46,655 nt of DNA from [Clostridium] aminophilum (GCF_900101295.1 NZ_FOIL01000024.1:1-46655), one strand, 5' to 3'. Shown: positions 30,963 through 40,328, numbered from the stretch's first letter. Made by a program: numbers and translations. Notes: generated by a model not told the origin, from the sequence alone.

Positions 30963-31577
30963 ATGAAGAAAAATATCATTACGATCAGCCGTGAATACGG
31001 CAGCGACGGACGCAATATCGGTCTGCTTACCGCGAAAAAACTGGATATCGAGTTTTACGATAAAGAACTGATCGACGCGGCGGCGAAGGAGATCGGCTTT
31101 CCGGCGGAGACGGTGGCGGCAAAAGAGCAGAAGCTGACATCCAGCATTCTCTATAATTTTGCGGTGGGCACCATTTACGGAAGTGCCTATCCGCGGGAAC
31201 CGAAACCGAGTGAGCTTCCGCTGGCGGAGCAGATCTTCCTTGCACAGAAGAAAGCGATCATCGAGAGAGCTAAGCGCGGACCGTGCGTGATCATCGGCCG
31301 CTGCGCGGATTATATTCTGAGAGACCGGGAAGATGTTCTCCGCGTCTTCATCTACGCCGATTACGAGAGCCGCAAACGCCGGGCACTCAAGGAGTACGGT
31401 GAGCTGGAGGAGAATATCGACAAGATGATGCGGGAAATCGATAAAAAACGCCGGATCCACTACGAGAATTACACAAGTCAGCGCTGGGGAGACCGGGATA
31501 ACTACGATCTTCTTCTGAATACGGCGCTTCTTGATCCGCAGAAGTGTGCAGACATCATCTGCGAGGCAGTACGGTGA
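30963..31577 (+). CDS. Cytidylate-kinase-like protein
   Basis: A 204-residue P-loop kinase-like protein of the cytidylate kinase-like family common in clostridia. Seen: IITISREYGSDGRNIGLLTA in the nucleotide-binding position (a variant of G-x4-GK without the lysine), YDKELIDAAAKE, CVIIGRCADYILRD and the lid-like RKRRALKEYG. It is shorter than CMP kinase Cmk and lacks an evident CMP-specific insert, so the substrate is open. GGGGGGTC precedes the ATG. It is followed 16 bases on by gdpP. Confidence 0.8.
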   Translation: MKKNIITISREYGSDGRNIGLLTAKKLDIEFYDKELIDAAAKEIGFPAETVAAKEQKLTSSILYNFAVGTIYGSAYPREPKPSELPLAEQIFLAQKKAIIERAKRGPCVIIGRCADYILRDREDVLRVFIYADYESRKRRALKEYGELEENIDKMMREIDKKRRIHYENYTSQRWGDRDNYDLLLNTALLDPQKCADIICEAVR

Positions 31578-31593
31578 TAAGAGGAACGATGAA

Positions 31594-33636
31594 ATGAGAG
31601 GCAGAATCCGAACGCAGGGACTGTTACGCGCGTATCTGACATGGCCGCTGATCATGGCGGCGATCCTGGTGATCTCCAATCTGTCAGCCGCGCTGGTCAG
31701 TCCGCAGGCCGGAGCGGCGATGGCAGGCTTCACCTTTGTGGGGGTGCTGATCGCCGGCTGGCTCCTGCTCTACAGCAGAAGACAGATTTTAGCGGGGCTG
31801 GTCCGTTTTTCTTCGGAGTATTCCGAAGTGCAGGACCAGCTCCTTCGCGAGATGAGCGTTCCGTATGTGCTGGCGGACGAGGAGGGACGGATCCTCTGGG
31901 CGAACCGGGAGTTTGAAAACCTGATCCGCGAGGATAAGGGACATCACAAATTTCTGTCTTCGTTTTTCCCGGAGCTGAACGCAAACACCTTCTATAAGGT
32001 GGAGGATGACACCAGTCTTCACACGGAGTTTGGCGGAAGATTCTATGAGGTCGGCATCCGCTCGATTCTGATCGATGATTCGGCGCAGATCCGTCTCGGC
32101 ATGGATCATTTTAACGGGACCCGCATGTACGGGATTTTCCTGTTTGATGAGACGCAGCTCCTCACGTATGAACAGGAGCTGGACCGCAGAAAACCGGTGG
32201 TTGGTCTGATCTATCTGGACAATTATGATGAGGCGCTGGAGAGCGTCGAGGCGGTCCGCAGATCTCTTCTGGCGGCGCTGATTGACCGAAAGATCACCAA
32301 GTACATCGACCGCATGGAAGGCATCGTGAAAAAGCTGGAGAAGGACAAATACTTCTTTGTCATTCAGCAGAAATATACGGACGAACTTCGCGACAACCGG
32401 TTCTCGATCCTCGAGGACGTTAAAACCGTCAATATCGGTAATGATATGGCGGTGACGCTGAGTATCGGCATCGGTATGAACGGCGGGACTTATCTCCAGA
32501 ACTATGATTATGCCCGCGCCGCCATCGATATGGCGCTCGGCCGGGGCGGCGATCAGGCCGTGGTCAAGGATGCCGACCGCATCCGGTATTACGGCGGAAA
32601 GTCGCAGCAGGTGGAGAAGACGACCCGGGTCAAGGCCCGTGTCAAAGCTCACGCGATGCGCGAGCTGATGGATACCAAGGACAAGATTCTGGTTATGGGC
32701 CACCGGATCGGTGATATGGACTGTTTCGGCGCGGCAGTCGGTATCTGGCGTATCGCCCAGGCGTTCAACAAAAAGTCCCGGATCGTGGTCAATGACGTCA
32801 ATTCGTCCGTTCGCCCGATCATGGCCAAATTCCGCGGCAATCCGGATTATCCGGAAGATCTCTTTGCGACGGCGGAGGAGGCGGCGGAATGGGCGGACAG
32901 CAATACCATGCTTGTTGTGGTGGACGTCAACCGCCCGAGCATTACGGAGGCACCGGATCTCTTGAAGAAGATCAGCACCATCGTTGTTCTGGATCACCAT
33001 CGCCAGAGCGCGGAGCTGATCCAGAATCCGACTCTGTCCTACGTGGAGCCGTATGCGTCCAGCGCCTGTGAGATGGTTGCGGAGATTCTCCAGTATATCG
33101 GTGACGGAATCCGCGTAAAGCCGCTGGAGGCGGACGCAATGTATGCCGGCATCATGATCGATACGCACAATTTCATGAATCAGGCCGGTGTCCGAACCTT
33201 TGAGGCGGCGGCATTTCTCCGCCGGAACGGCGCGGATGTCGTGCGCGTGAGAAAGCTTCTCCGGGACAAGCCGGAGGATTACCGCGCAAAGGCGGCGGCC
33301 ATCCAGAATATGGAGATCTACAAGGGAGCGTACGCCATCTCGGAGTGCCCGGCCGACGGTCTGGAAAGCCCGACGGTGGTCGGTGCGCAGGCGGCCAATG
33401 AAATGCTGGATATCACCGGCATCAAGGCATCCTTTGTGATCACGCAGATCAATGATACCGTCTTCTACAGTGCCCGTTCCATTGACGAAGTCAATGTTCA
33501 GGTCATGATGGAAAAACTCGGTGGCGGCGGACACCGCTCGATCGCCGGCGCACAGGTGAAAGAGATCAGTACCGCCGAGGCGCGGGACAGACTCAAGGCG
33601 CTCATCGATGAGATGAGTGAGAAAGGGGAAATATAA
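31594..33636 (+). CDS. gdpP: Cyclic-di-AMP phosphodiesterase GdpP
   Basis: A 680-residue membrane protein that hydrolyses c-di-AMP. Two N-terminal segments (about 10-60), a PAS-like region (about 90-160), a degenerate GGDEF region (about 180-310, no GGDEF motif) and the DHH-DHHA1 module. DHH-type residues: GHRIGDMDCFG (His370, Asp374) and LDHHRQS (His468/469); DHHA1: GGGGHRSIAGAQ near residue 648. ATG 31594 with GAGGAA upstream; it overlaps no neighbour. The stop is 1 base before the rplI start, as in many Bacillota (gdpP-rplI-dnaB). Confidence 0.93.
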   Translation: MRGRIRTQGLLRAYLTWPLIMAAILVISNLSAALVSPQAGAAMAGFTFVGVLIAGWLLLYSRRQILAGLVRFSSEYSEVQDQLLREMSVPYVLADEEGRILWANREFENLIREDKGHHKFLSSFFPELNANTFYKVEDDTSLHTEFGGRFYEVGIRSILIDDSAQIRLGMDHFNGTRMYGIFLFDETQLLTYEQELDRRKPVVGLIYLDNYDEALESVEAVRRSLLAALIDRKITKYIDRMEGIVKKLEKDKYFFVIQQKYTDELRDNRFSILEDVKTVNIGNDMAVTLSIGIGMNGGTYLQNYDYARAAIDMALGRGGDQAVVKDADRIRYYGGKSQQVEKTTRVKARVKAHAMRELMDTKDKILVMGHRIGDMDCFGAAVGIWRIAQAFNKKSRIVVNDVNSSVRPIMAKFRGNPDYPEDLFATAEEAAEWADSNTMLVVVDVNRPSITEAPDLLKKISTIVVLDHHRQSAELIQNPTLSYVEPYASSACEMVAEILQYIGDGIRVKPLEADAMYAGIMIDTHNFMNQAGVRTFEAAAFLRRNGADVVRVRKLLRDKPEDYRAKAAAIQNMEIYKGAYAISECPADGLESPTVVGAQAANEMLDITGIKASFVITQINDTVFYSARSIDEVNVQVMMEKLGGGGHRSIAGAQVKEISTAEARDRLKALIDEMSEKGEI

Positions 33637-33637
33637 C

Positions 33638-34084
33638 ATGCAGGTAGTATTATTGGAAGATGTAAAATCCGTCGGAAAAAAGGGTGATATCGTAAAACTC
33701 AGCGATGGTTACGCAAGAAACTTTATTATCAAGAAGAACTTGGGTCTGGAGGCGACACCGCAGAATCTGAACGATCTGAAGCTGAGAAAGGCGAACGACG
33801 CAAAGATTGCGGCGGAAGAACTCGCTGCGGCGAAGCAGCTGGCAGAGGAACTTTCCGGCAAGAAGATCACCCTGGCGATTAAGGCAGGCGAGGGCGGCAG
33901 AGCGTTCGGTTCCGTATCGACCAAGGAAATCGTGAAGGCGATCAAGGATCAGCTCGGAATGGATATCGACAAGAAGAAACTCATTCTTCCGGAGCCGATC
34001 CGCAGCTTCGGTGTAACCGAGGTGCCGATCCGTCTGCATCGTGACGTGACAGGAAAGCTGGATGTTCACGTGGTAGAGGCCTGA
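33638..34084 (+). CDS. rplI: 50S ribosomal protein L9
   Basis: A 148-residue L9: MQVVLLEDVKSVGKKGDIVK, GYARNFIIKKNL, a long helix, and the C-terminal domain with GEGGRAFGSVSTKEI and DKKKLILPEPIRSFG. ATG 33638 has AAGGGGA upstream, inside the tail of gdpP's region. Co-transcribed with gdpP and dnaB. Confidence 0.97.
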   Translation: MQVVLLEDVKSVGKKGDIVKLSDGYARNFIIKKNLGLEATPQNLNDLKLRKANDAKIAAEELAAAKQLAEELSGKKITLAIKAGEGGRAFGSVSTKEIVKAIKDQLGMDIDKKKLILPEPIRSFGVTEVPIRLHRDVTGKLDVHVVEA

Positions 34085-34117
34085 TTCTTCCCGTGACGCA
34101 ATAATCAGGAGGAACGG

Positions 34118-35482
34118 ATGGCAGCAGAAGATGCATTGGTAAAAAGGGTCCTTCCCAACAGTGTCGATGCCGAGCGATCGGTGATCGGCTCGATGCTGAT
34201 GGATAAAGAAGCGATCATGGCTGCGGCCGAGACGGTGACGGGCGCGGATTTCTATCAGCAGCAGTACGGCATTATGTTTGATACGATCGTGGAGCTCTTT
34301 GAGAGCGGAAAGCCGGTCGATATCGTGACCGTGCAGAACCGTCTGAAAGAAAAAAACGTCCCGCCGGAGGTTGCGAGTCTGGAGTTTGTCCGGGACATTA
34401 TGAAGTCGGTTCCGACTTCCGTCAACGCGAAGGCATATGCGGAGATTGTCTATGAAAAGTCGGTTCTGAGAAAACTGATCCGGATGAACGAAGAGATCGA
34501 GAATCTCTGCTATGCGGGAAAGGACACGCTGGACGAGATTCTGGATCACACCGAGAAATCGGTATTTGATGTTCTGGAAAAGAAGACGACCGGCGAGCTG
34601 GTTCCGATCAGCGATGTGGCGCTGAATGTTCTGGATAAGATTGAGAAGGCGTCAAAGAGCACCGGAACGGTAACCGGCATTCCGTCAGGATTCATTGATC
34701 TGGATTACCGGACCTCCGGTTTTCAGCCGTCGGATCTGGTTCTGATCGCGGCGCGACCGTCCATGGGTAAGACCGCATTTGTCCTGAACGTTGTTCAGCA
34801 CGTTGCGATCAAGAAGAATCTCCCGTGTCTCGTGTTCAGTCTCGAGATGAGCAAGGAACAGCTGATCAACCGTGTTCTGTCCATGCAGTCCATGGTCGAT
34901 TCACAGAAACTCCGTACCGGAGACCTGAATGATTCAGACTGGGATGCGGTTGTCGAGGGAATCGGCGTGATCGGAAATTCCAAGATCATGATTGACGATA
35001 CACCGGGCATCTCTTTCTCGGAGATGCGGAGCAAATGCCGCAAGATCAAACTGGAATACGGTATCAGCATTATCATCATCGACTACCTTCAGCTGATGAG
35101 CGGCTCGGGCAAAGGACACAGTGCCGAGAGCCGTCAGCAGGAAATCTCCGAGATTTCCCGTTCTCTGAAGGCACTGGCCCGAGAACTGAACGTGCCGGTT
35201 CTGGCACTGTCCCAGCTCTCACGAGCCTGTGAACAGCGACCGGATCACCGGCCGATGATGTCGGATCTTCGAGATTCGGGCGCGATCGAGCAGGATGCCG
35301 ATGTGATTATGTTCTTATACCGCGATGATTATTACAACAAGGCGACCGAGAAGCCGAATGTGGCGGAGGTCATCATCGCAAAACAGCGAAACGGTCCGAT
35401 CGGAACCGTCGAGCTGATGTGGAAGCCGGAACTGACGAAGTTTGTCAATATGGAACGGCAGCCGCGTGACGGAGGCGTGTAA
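34118..35482 (+). CDS. dnaB: Replicative DNA helicase DnaB
   Basis: A 454-residue hexameric helicase. N-terminal domain: PNSVDAERSVIGSMLMD. RecA-like domain: ARPSMGKTAF (Walker A Lys218), LVFSLEMSKEQL, IIIDYLQLM (Walker B) and LSQLSRACEQR. No intein or insertion. CAGGAGGA precedes the ATG. Last gene of the unit, followed by a strong hairpin. Confidence 0.97.
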   Translation: MAAEDALVKRVLPNSVDAERSVIGSMLMDKEAIMAAAETVTGADFYQQQYGIMFDTIVELFESGKPVDIVTVQNRLKEKNVPPEVASLEFVRDIMKSVPTSVNAKAYAEIVYEKSVLRKLIRMNEEIENLCYAGKDTLDEILDHTEKSVFDVLEKKTTGELVPISDVALNVLDKIEKASKSTGTVTGIPSGFIDLDYRTSGFQPSDLVLIAARPSMGKTAFVLNVVQHVAIKKNLPCLVFSLEMSKEQLINRVLSMQSMVDSQKLRTGDLNDSDWDAVVEGIGVIGNSKIMIDDTPGISFSEMRSKCRKIKLEYGISIIIIDYLQLMSGSGKGHSAESRQQEISEISRSLKALARELNVPVLALSQLSRACEQRPDHRPMMSDLRDSGAIEQDADVIMFLYRDDYYNKATEKPNVAEVIIAKQRNGPIGTVELMWKPELTKFVNMERQPRDGGV

Positions 35483-35539
35483 ACGGAACAGGATCCAGGT
35501 CCGCGGGCGGACTTCGGAGAAATGTCTTATAACACAATA

Positions 35540-35588
35540 AAAAAGTGCAGATGTCAGAGCTGACTGCTCTCGGACATCTGCACTTTTT
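35540..35588. terminator. Intrinsic terminator after dnaB
   Basis: AAAAAGTGCAGATGTC pairs perfectly with GACATCTGCACTTTTT over a 17-base loop; T-run at the end. It can serve both strands. Confidence 0.88.
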
Positions 35589-35596
35589 ATGGCACT

Positions 35597-35631
35597 AAAA
35601 AGACCGGGGCGCTGAGCGCTCCGGTCTTTTT
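35597..35631 (-). terminator. Intrinsic terminator after the ferredoxin gene
   Basis: AAAAAGACCGGGGCGCT pairs with GCGCTCCGGTCTTTTT (one bulge). On the minus strand it lies 32 bases after the ferredoxin stop and has a T-run. Confidence 0.85.
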
Positions 35632-35663
35632 GCTGTTCTGTATCAGCAATCTCAAAGGATTTA

Positions 35664-35834
35664 TCAGCCCTGAGAGATAGCACCTGTCGGACATACACCT
35701 GCACAAGTTCCGCAATCGATGCAAGCAGTTGCGTCGATCTCGTACTGAGAAGCTCCTGCAGAGATAGCACCTACCGGGCACTCGCCAGCGCAGGAACCAC
35801 AGCTTACACAAGTATCATTAATAACATATGCCAT
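35664..35834 (-). CDS. 2[4Fe-4S] ferredoxin
   Basis: A 56-residue clostridial-type ferredoxin with two near-repeated halves: CVSCGSCAGECPVGAI and CIDCGTCAGVCPTGAI. All eight cluster cysteines are present. It carries electrons for hydrogenase, PFOR and related enzymes. ATG 35834 is preceded by AAGGAGG; the stop TGA is at 35664-35666. Monocistronic. Confidence 0.96.
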   Translation of the reverse strand: MAYVINDTCVSCGSCAGECPVGAISAGASQYEIDATACIDCGTCAGVCPTGAISQG

Positions 35835-35878
35835 TGCAATATACCTCCTTCATCACGGTAAATTCTCTATGCCACTGC

Positions 35879-35920
35879 ATTGTACAATATGGTTGTTGAG
35901 TTATTCAAGGATAACTCAAC
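35879..35920 (-). promoter_or_regulatory. Ferredoxin promoter with an inverted repeat over the -35 box
   Basis: Minus strand: TTGAAT (35908-35903), 18-base spacer, TACAAT (35884-35879). A perfect 10-bp inverted repeat, GTTGAGTTAT...ATAACTCAAC (35895-35920, 6-base loop), covers the -35 box and is a candidate operator. Confidence 0.5.
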
Positions 35921-36071
35921 GAATTTTTGTTTCATCGCACAGGGGACACCGAATGCGATGACGTGAAAATGGGGTTCGGATCAGAGCCGGGACCCGTGAT
36001 GATTCATTCCGGATCACGATCCGCTCCCACATATTCCATTCATGATAAACGAGCCGTTTTTTCGGCGCAGG

Positions 36072-36902
36072 TCAGATGGCAGAAAGCTTTTTTAAAGCGT
36101 TCTCTGCGAGTATGACTTCATAGTGCTCCCGGAAATATGCCTCGGTGCCGGTCTTGGCGCGTACCGACCGTCCGTACTCCGCCATGCGGTTGCAACAGCG
36201 GATAAAGGAGGACTCACCCGGTTCGGATTCCCGGAGCATCAGATAGAAGGTTCCGTCTGAGGAATCCTTCATCAGGGCACTTTCTCCCCGGTAGGCCGGA
36301 TCGGAAGCTTTGGCCGCATCAATAACGCTGTCCAGATCCGGGAACGCAAAGAGGCGAAGCGCCGGAGCGGTTTTAACAGGTTTTGCGGTCTTGTTTGTTT
36401 TTTCGCCGGTATCTGCCGGAGCGGCAGTCTGGTCTGCCGGCTTGGCCTCGACAATGGCCTGAACGGTGTCAAACAGTTTGGCAAAGTCGAGATTCTCTTC
36501 TTTTTTCGGTGTTACGGAAGCCGGGTCGGTCGTATTGCCGGAGATCATATGGAAAATTTTCTCCGCTCCCTCCAGAAGTTCCGGGGACAGGGCCGGTGTC
36601 CGGGGTGTTTCCTCTGCCGGTGAAAAATGAGAAAACCGTGCATCCAGTTCTTCCGGATCATCCACCTTGGTGATGATCAGCATGATATTGTCGGTGGAGA
36701 GCGGGATGGCTTCCATCATAAGCGGTGTGTCATCGACATCGAAACCGACCTGTGAGGATGCGGTCTGAAGCATCTCGCGGAACAGGTTTCTTGCGTTTTC
36801 GGTTCCGTAGGACAGCTCGCTGAGACTCATTCCCCGCTGTGCGAGGTCTTCGCCGGTGAGCGTGCAGCGGATCTGCTTGTCACTGATTCGTTCTATTTTC
36901 AC
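36072..36902 (-). CDS. mecA: Adaptor protein MecA
   Basis: A 276-residue MecA-type adaptor that presents proteins to the ClpC protease. The N-terminal domain (about 1-85) shows MKIERISDKQIRCTLTGEDL, QRGMSLSELSYG and FREMLQTA; the C-terminal domain (about 185-276) begins LRLFAFPDLDSVIDAAK and ends in YFREHYEVILAENALKKL. A long Pro/Thr/Lys-rich linker (about 90-180) joins them. It starts with GTG 36902, with AAGGAG 8 bases upstream. The family is clear though diverged from the Bacillus protein. Confidence 0.85.
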   Translation of the reverse strand: MKIERISDKQIRCTLTGEDLAQRGMSLSELSYGTENARNLFREMLQTASSQVGFDVDDTPLMMEAIPLSTDNIMLIITKVDDPEELDARFSHFSPAEETPRTPALSPELLEGAEKIFHMISGNTTDPASVTPKKEENLDFAKLFDTVQAIVEAKPADQTAAPADTGEKTNKTAKPVKTAPALRLFAFPDLDSVIDAAKASDPAYRGESALMKDSSDGTFYLMLRESEPGESSFIRCCNRMAEYGRSVRAKTGTEAYFREHYEVILAENALKKLSAI

Positions 36903-36941
36903 AGGATCATCTCCTTCTTTCTTATGTCAATATCAGAGTGC

Positions 36942-36970
36942 AGTATAAATGAAACGAGGAGAAATAGCAA
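36942..36970 (-). promoter_or_regulatory. Sigma-A promoter of mecA
   Basis: Minus strand: TTGCTA (36970-36965), 17-base spacer, TATACT (36947-36942). Confidence 0.6.
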
Positions 36971-38087
36971 TTGCCGTAAGAAAATTTTAGAAAAACTTTA
37001 TCGGCAAAAGAATCAAACATACAACGGATCAGGAGTGTTCCAAGCCGAAGGACATCCGAAAGCGCACCCTGCCATATAGAACAATTATCGCCGGAAACCG
37101 GAAGTCGATAAGAGCGGAGGGAAAACCTTACAAAATTTTCCGGAGAGCGGGAGAGAAAAAACTGCGATAGCGACAAAGCACCGCGGATATAATCCATCGT
37201 ATCGGCATATCTGTTCAATTACATCCGAAGAGTTGTTAGAAAATAAATATATACAACATTGAATTATTTGAAAATAATACTAAAATATTAATTACTGAGA
37301 AGCCGAACACGACAAGGAGGTGAGATAGGACAGATGTCCTGCTGGTAAACGGTTTCAATGATTGGAGAAGGCGGGTTGTAAGGCGGAACGGAAACCTGCC
37401 GGATACGCTTCGCAGCCGGCACATCGCGCCGGAAGCGGAATTCTGTTATCTCATCCTGGCGCGCACAATGGATGAGATTCTGCATGTGTGCGGTTCCGCA
37501 CACTGTCTGTCTGCGGGAAGCGGTCACCGGTGACCGGAAGAACGCAGCCTTTATTATCTTTATAAGCTGAGACCGGAGAAGAACTGTCACCGTGAATTCG
37601 GAGCAGAATGGAGATGACATGATCATTGCGGTTTTTGCGCGCAGAAAGCGGGTGCAGAAATGTTCGGGGCATTATCTGCGGACGACCTGCGCGGGACCGC
37701 CAAAGAGCTGCCATGGAATTCGGCGCGTGCGGGGATTTTTCCGGAACAACAACGAAATGTCAGCGGAATGGATGAAAACGCAGCAGGTGGAGCTGCGGAG
37801 AGATTACGTTGACTTCTCAGAACGGAAAACAGGAACGGAAAAAAGAAGAAAACGGATTCGGCACGGAGCGGGATGCGGTACTCCAGACGGCATTTCCGCT
37901 GCAGGATATCGCGTTTTCTTGCACGGGCGATGAAACCCGATGGAGTTGCTTCGAAACATGGAATTACTGTTCGGAATCAGGGAGAGGGGCGGCCGCGGTA
38001 TGTCACGGAAGAACCTCCGGCCGTACCGGAAACCGGGCAGCAGAACACCGGCGCGGGGAAAGACGCCGGTGGGGGAGGTGCTAAAGA
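36971..38087. other. 1.1 kb region without an intact gene
   Basis: The left part (to about 37310) is AT-rich and seems non-coding. From about 37315 the base composition is like coding DNA on the plus strand, but in separate pieces in different frames: about 37322-37530 (contains LLVNGFNDWRRRVVRRNG and AEFCYLILARTMDEILHVC, no start codon), about 37640-37806 (MFGALSADDLRGTAKELPW), about 37810-37930, and about 37930-38087 (YVTEEPPAVPETGQQNTG). Read together they suggest a decayed gene, or several small unknown ones. A perfect AAGGAGGTGA at 37315-37324 is followed by a 4-codon frame (MSCW, stop). Confidence 0.45.
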
Positions 38088-38327
38088 ATGTTTTCAGAGT
38101 CTCAGGAGGAAAGGCGGGACCGACGGAGACAGGAACAGCTGTTTCTTGAGGGACTCGAGCGTTTCAGGAGACGGGGAATCCCGATCTTTATCGACGGAAA
38201 GGAAATGCTGCCGAAGGATTATCGGAGGCTTTTCGTCTGTGAAGGCCGGCATTTCTACATGGGTGATTATATTCCGGGAGCGGACGGAAAGCTGAAAGAG
38301 ATCCATTTTGACCGGGTACATCTCTGA
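38088..38327 (+). CDS. Small protein of unknown function, 79 residues
   Basis: No family recognised. The N-terminal half is highly charged (SQEERRDRRRQEQLFLEGLE); the C-terminal half looks folded, with GIPIFIDGKEMLPKDYRRLF, VCEGRHFYMGDYI and GKLKEIHFDRV. ATG 38088 has GGGGAGG 10 bases upstream. A strand-rich end and no membrane segment suggest a small cytoplasmic protein. Upstream lies the frame-hopping region. Confidence 0.6.
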   Translation: MFSESQEERRDRRRQEQLFLEGLERFRRRGIPIFIDGKEMLPKDYRRLFVCEGRHFYMGDYIPGADGKLKEIHFDRVHL

Positions 38328-38450
38328 CGGAAAGGCGACCGGAAAAACAAAGAAACCGAAAACGGAGAAAATGAACAAGTTCTGCCTGACAACTGCAAGA
38401 AAGAAGCACAGAAAAAACAAAACAAAGAAATAACATTCGCCGACCGCTTA

Positions 38451-38459
38451 TGCTATACT
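38451..38459 (+). promoter_or_regulatory. Extended -10 promoter of the GH18 gene
   Basis: TGCTATACT: a TGn extension plus TATACT (38454-38459), 57 bases before ATG 38516. The -35 region is weak. Confidence 0.4.
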
Positions 38460-38515
38460 TTGTGGTACAGAAATCGGTGACAGATCATAGGATCTGTCGG
38501 AATCGGAGGATGTTC

Positions 38516-40189
38516 ATGGGAAGAAGACTGATGTCATGTTTGGGCTTTCTGCTCCTGCTCGGGCTGATTGTACTGGCGGCAGCGGGAGGCGTGTACGCGT
38601 ATCTGCGGTATATGCCGTCCAATAAGAGAGCGGATCTCTCCAAGATATACACGCCGAAAAACGGGGACGGTGTCATACTGTATCTGAATTATGACCGGCA
38701 GGAGACCGAAGGCCGGAAAATCGGCGGCAGGGTCTATCTTCCCATTGATTTTGTCAATGACAATCTGAATGAGCGTTTTTATTACGACAGCGAGGAGAAG
38801 GTCCTTCTCTATACGCTGCCGGAGGAGATTCTCCGGATGACCGCGGAATCGAAAAATGATGACGGTTCGGCGGTATATGTGGAGGACGGGGATTCGATTC
38901 TGGTGTCCGCGGACGAGGTGAGAATGCACACGGCCATGGCTATGGAAGATTTTTCGGATACAGAGTATCCGAGACTGTATATCCGCAACTCCGGCAACAC
39001 CACGACCGGAGCAAATCTCCGGGAAGATACGGCGGTGAGAACCAAGGGCGGCATCAAGGCGGAGATTGTCGAGGATGCCAAAAAGGGAGATCATGTCACG
39101 GTTCTCGACAGTATGGAGAACTGGTCCAAGATCGTTACGGCAAAGGGATTCACGGGATATGTGAAAACCAAATGCCTGACGGATTTCTGCGATGAGGAAC
39201 CGGATACCGGTTTTGAGGAACCGGAGTATAAGACGGCGATGCTGAAAGACAAGATCACTTTGATCTGGCATCAGACAACCTCGCAGGCGGCCAATGCCCA
39301 GCTGACCAATTCTCTGACCGGGACAAAGGGGGTCAACGTGATCGCGCCGACATGGTTCGGCATGAAAAACAACAGCGGCGAGTATGAATCCATCGCTTCG
39401 GCGGATTATGTGAAGACCGCACATTCCCTCGGAATGAAGGTCTGGCCGGTTGTGGACAATTTTGGCCATGATTACAGCAGCAATGTCAACACCGAAAAAC
39501 TTCTGGCGAGGACATCGGTTCGAACAAAGCTGATCAAAAACCTGATGAAGGAGGCTGCTTCATACGGTTTTGACGGCTTCAACCTTGATTTTGAGGGGCT
39601 GAAGGAGGAGGCCGGAGTCCATTACACCCAGTTTATCCGGGAAATGTCGGTGGCCTGCCGGAAGGCGGGACTGACGCTTTCCATCGATGATTACCCGGCG
39701 GAGTCCTACAATCGTTTTTACAATTATCAGGAGCAGGGCGTATGGGCGGATTATGTCATTCTGATGGCATATGATGAACACTATGCTGGCGGAGAGGCTG
39801 GATCGGTATCGTCCCTTTCCTATGTGGTGAACGGAATCGATAATCTCCTGTCGATGGTGCCGAAGGAGAAGATCATCGCGGGACTTCCATTCTATACGAG
39901 ACTCTGGACCGTGAGCGGCGAGGATACCTCTTCGCAGGCGCTTCATATGTCCGAGGCCAACGAATGGGTGAAAAACCATAATCTTGAGACCGTATGGGAT
40001 GAGGAGACCGGTCAGAATTATGCAGAGTTGGAAGAAAACGGCAAAAAGAGTATGATCTGGCTGGAAGATGCCGATTCCATGAAGAAGAAGGTACAGGCGG
40101 TGAAGGAGGCGGATGTCGCCGGAATGGCCGGATGGAAACTTGGAATGGAGACGTCGGATATCTGGAACATCTTCGGATGGAAGAACTGA
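38516..40189 (+). CDS. Exported SH3-domain/GH18 glycoside hydrolase
   Basis: A 557-residue protein: signal anchor (residues 6-30), a domain of unknown type to about 150, a bacterial SH3-like region (about 160-215; NLREDTAVRTKGG and GFTGYVKTKCL), and a GH18 barrel (about 235-555). The GH18 signature reads YGFDGFNLDFEGL, with the catalytic Glu in DFEG, and substrate contacts in ILMAYDEHYAG. This architecture occurs in cell-wall or chitin/peptidoglycan N-acetylglucosaminidases such as spore-cortex YaaH-like enzymes. ATG 38516 is preferred because GGAGG lies 6 bases before; ATG 38510 lies within the binding site. Confidence 0.88.
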   Translation: MGRRLMSCLGFLLLLGLIVLAAAGGVYAYLRYMPSNKRADLSKIYTPKNGDGVILYLNYDRQETEGRKIGGRVYLPIDFVNDNLNERFYYDSEEKVLLYTLPEEILRMTAESKNDDGSAVYVEDGDSILVSADEVRMHTAMAMEDFSDTEYPRLYIRNSGNTTTGANLREDTAVRTKGGIKAEIVEDAKKGDHVTVLDSMENWSKIVTAKGFTGYVKTKCLTDFCDEEPDTGFEEPEYKTAMLKDKITLIWHQTTSQAANAQLTNSLTGTKGVNVIAPTWFGMKNNSGEYESIASADYVKTAHSLGMKVWPVVDNFGHDYSSNVNTEKLLARTSVRTKLIKNLMKEAASYGFDGFNLDFEGLKEEAGVHYTQFIREMSVACRKAGLTLSIDDYPAESYNRFYNYQEQGVWADYVILMAYDEHYAGGEAGSVSSLSYVVNGIDNLLSMVPKEKIIAGLPFYTRLWTVSGEDTSSQALHMSEANEWVKNHNLETVWDEETGQNYAELEENGKKSMIWLEDADSMKKKVQAVKEADVAGMAGWKLGMETSDIWNIFGWKN

Positions 40190-40217
40190 GAGAACGCCGT
40201 TATTCCATAAAAACGCG

Positions 40218-40262
40218 AAGCGGAGAGCGATCCCGGCGGCGGTCGGAAGGGGCTCTCCGCTT
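40218..40262 (+). terminator. Terminator after the GH18 gene
   Basis: AAGCGGAGAGC pairs perfectly with GCTCTCCGCTT over a 23-base loop, followed by TACTTTTG. Confidence 0.6.
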
Positions 40263-40328
40263 TACTTTTGAATTAAACTATATTAAACTAAAACGAAAAA
40301 CATTTTCTATAGAAAGAAGCGAAAAAAA

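Noticed and set aside
37334-37348. Four-codon leader peptide MSCW after a perfect ribosome binding site
   Set aside because: No promoter, hairpins or downstream intact gene that such a leader would control; more likely the remains of a gene start.
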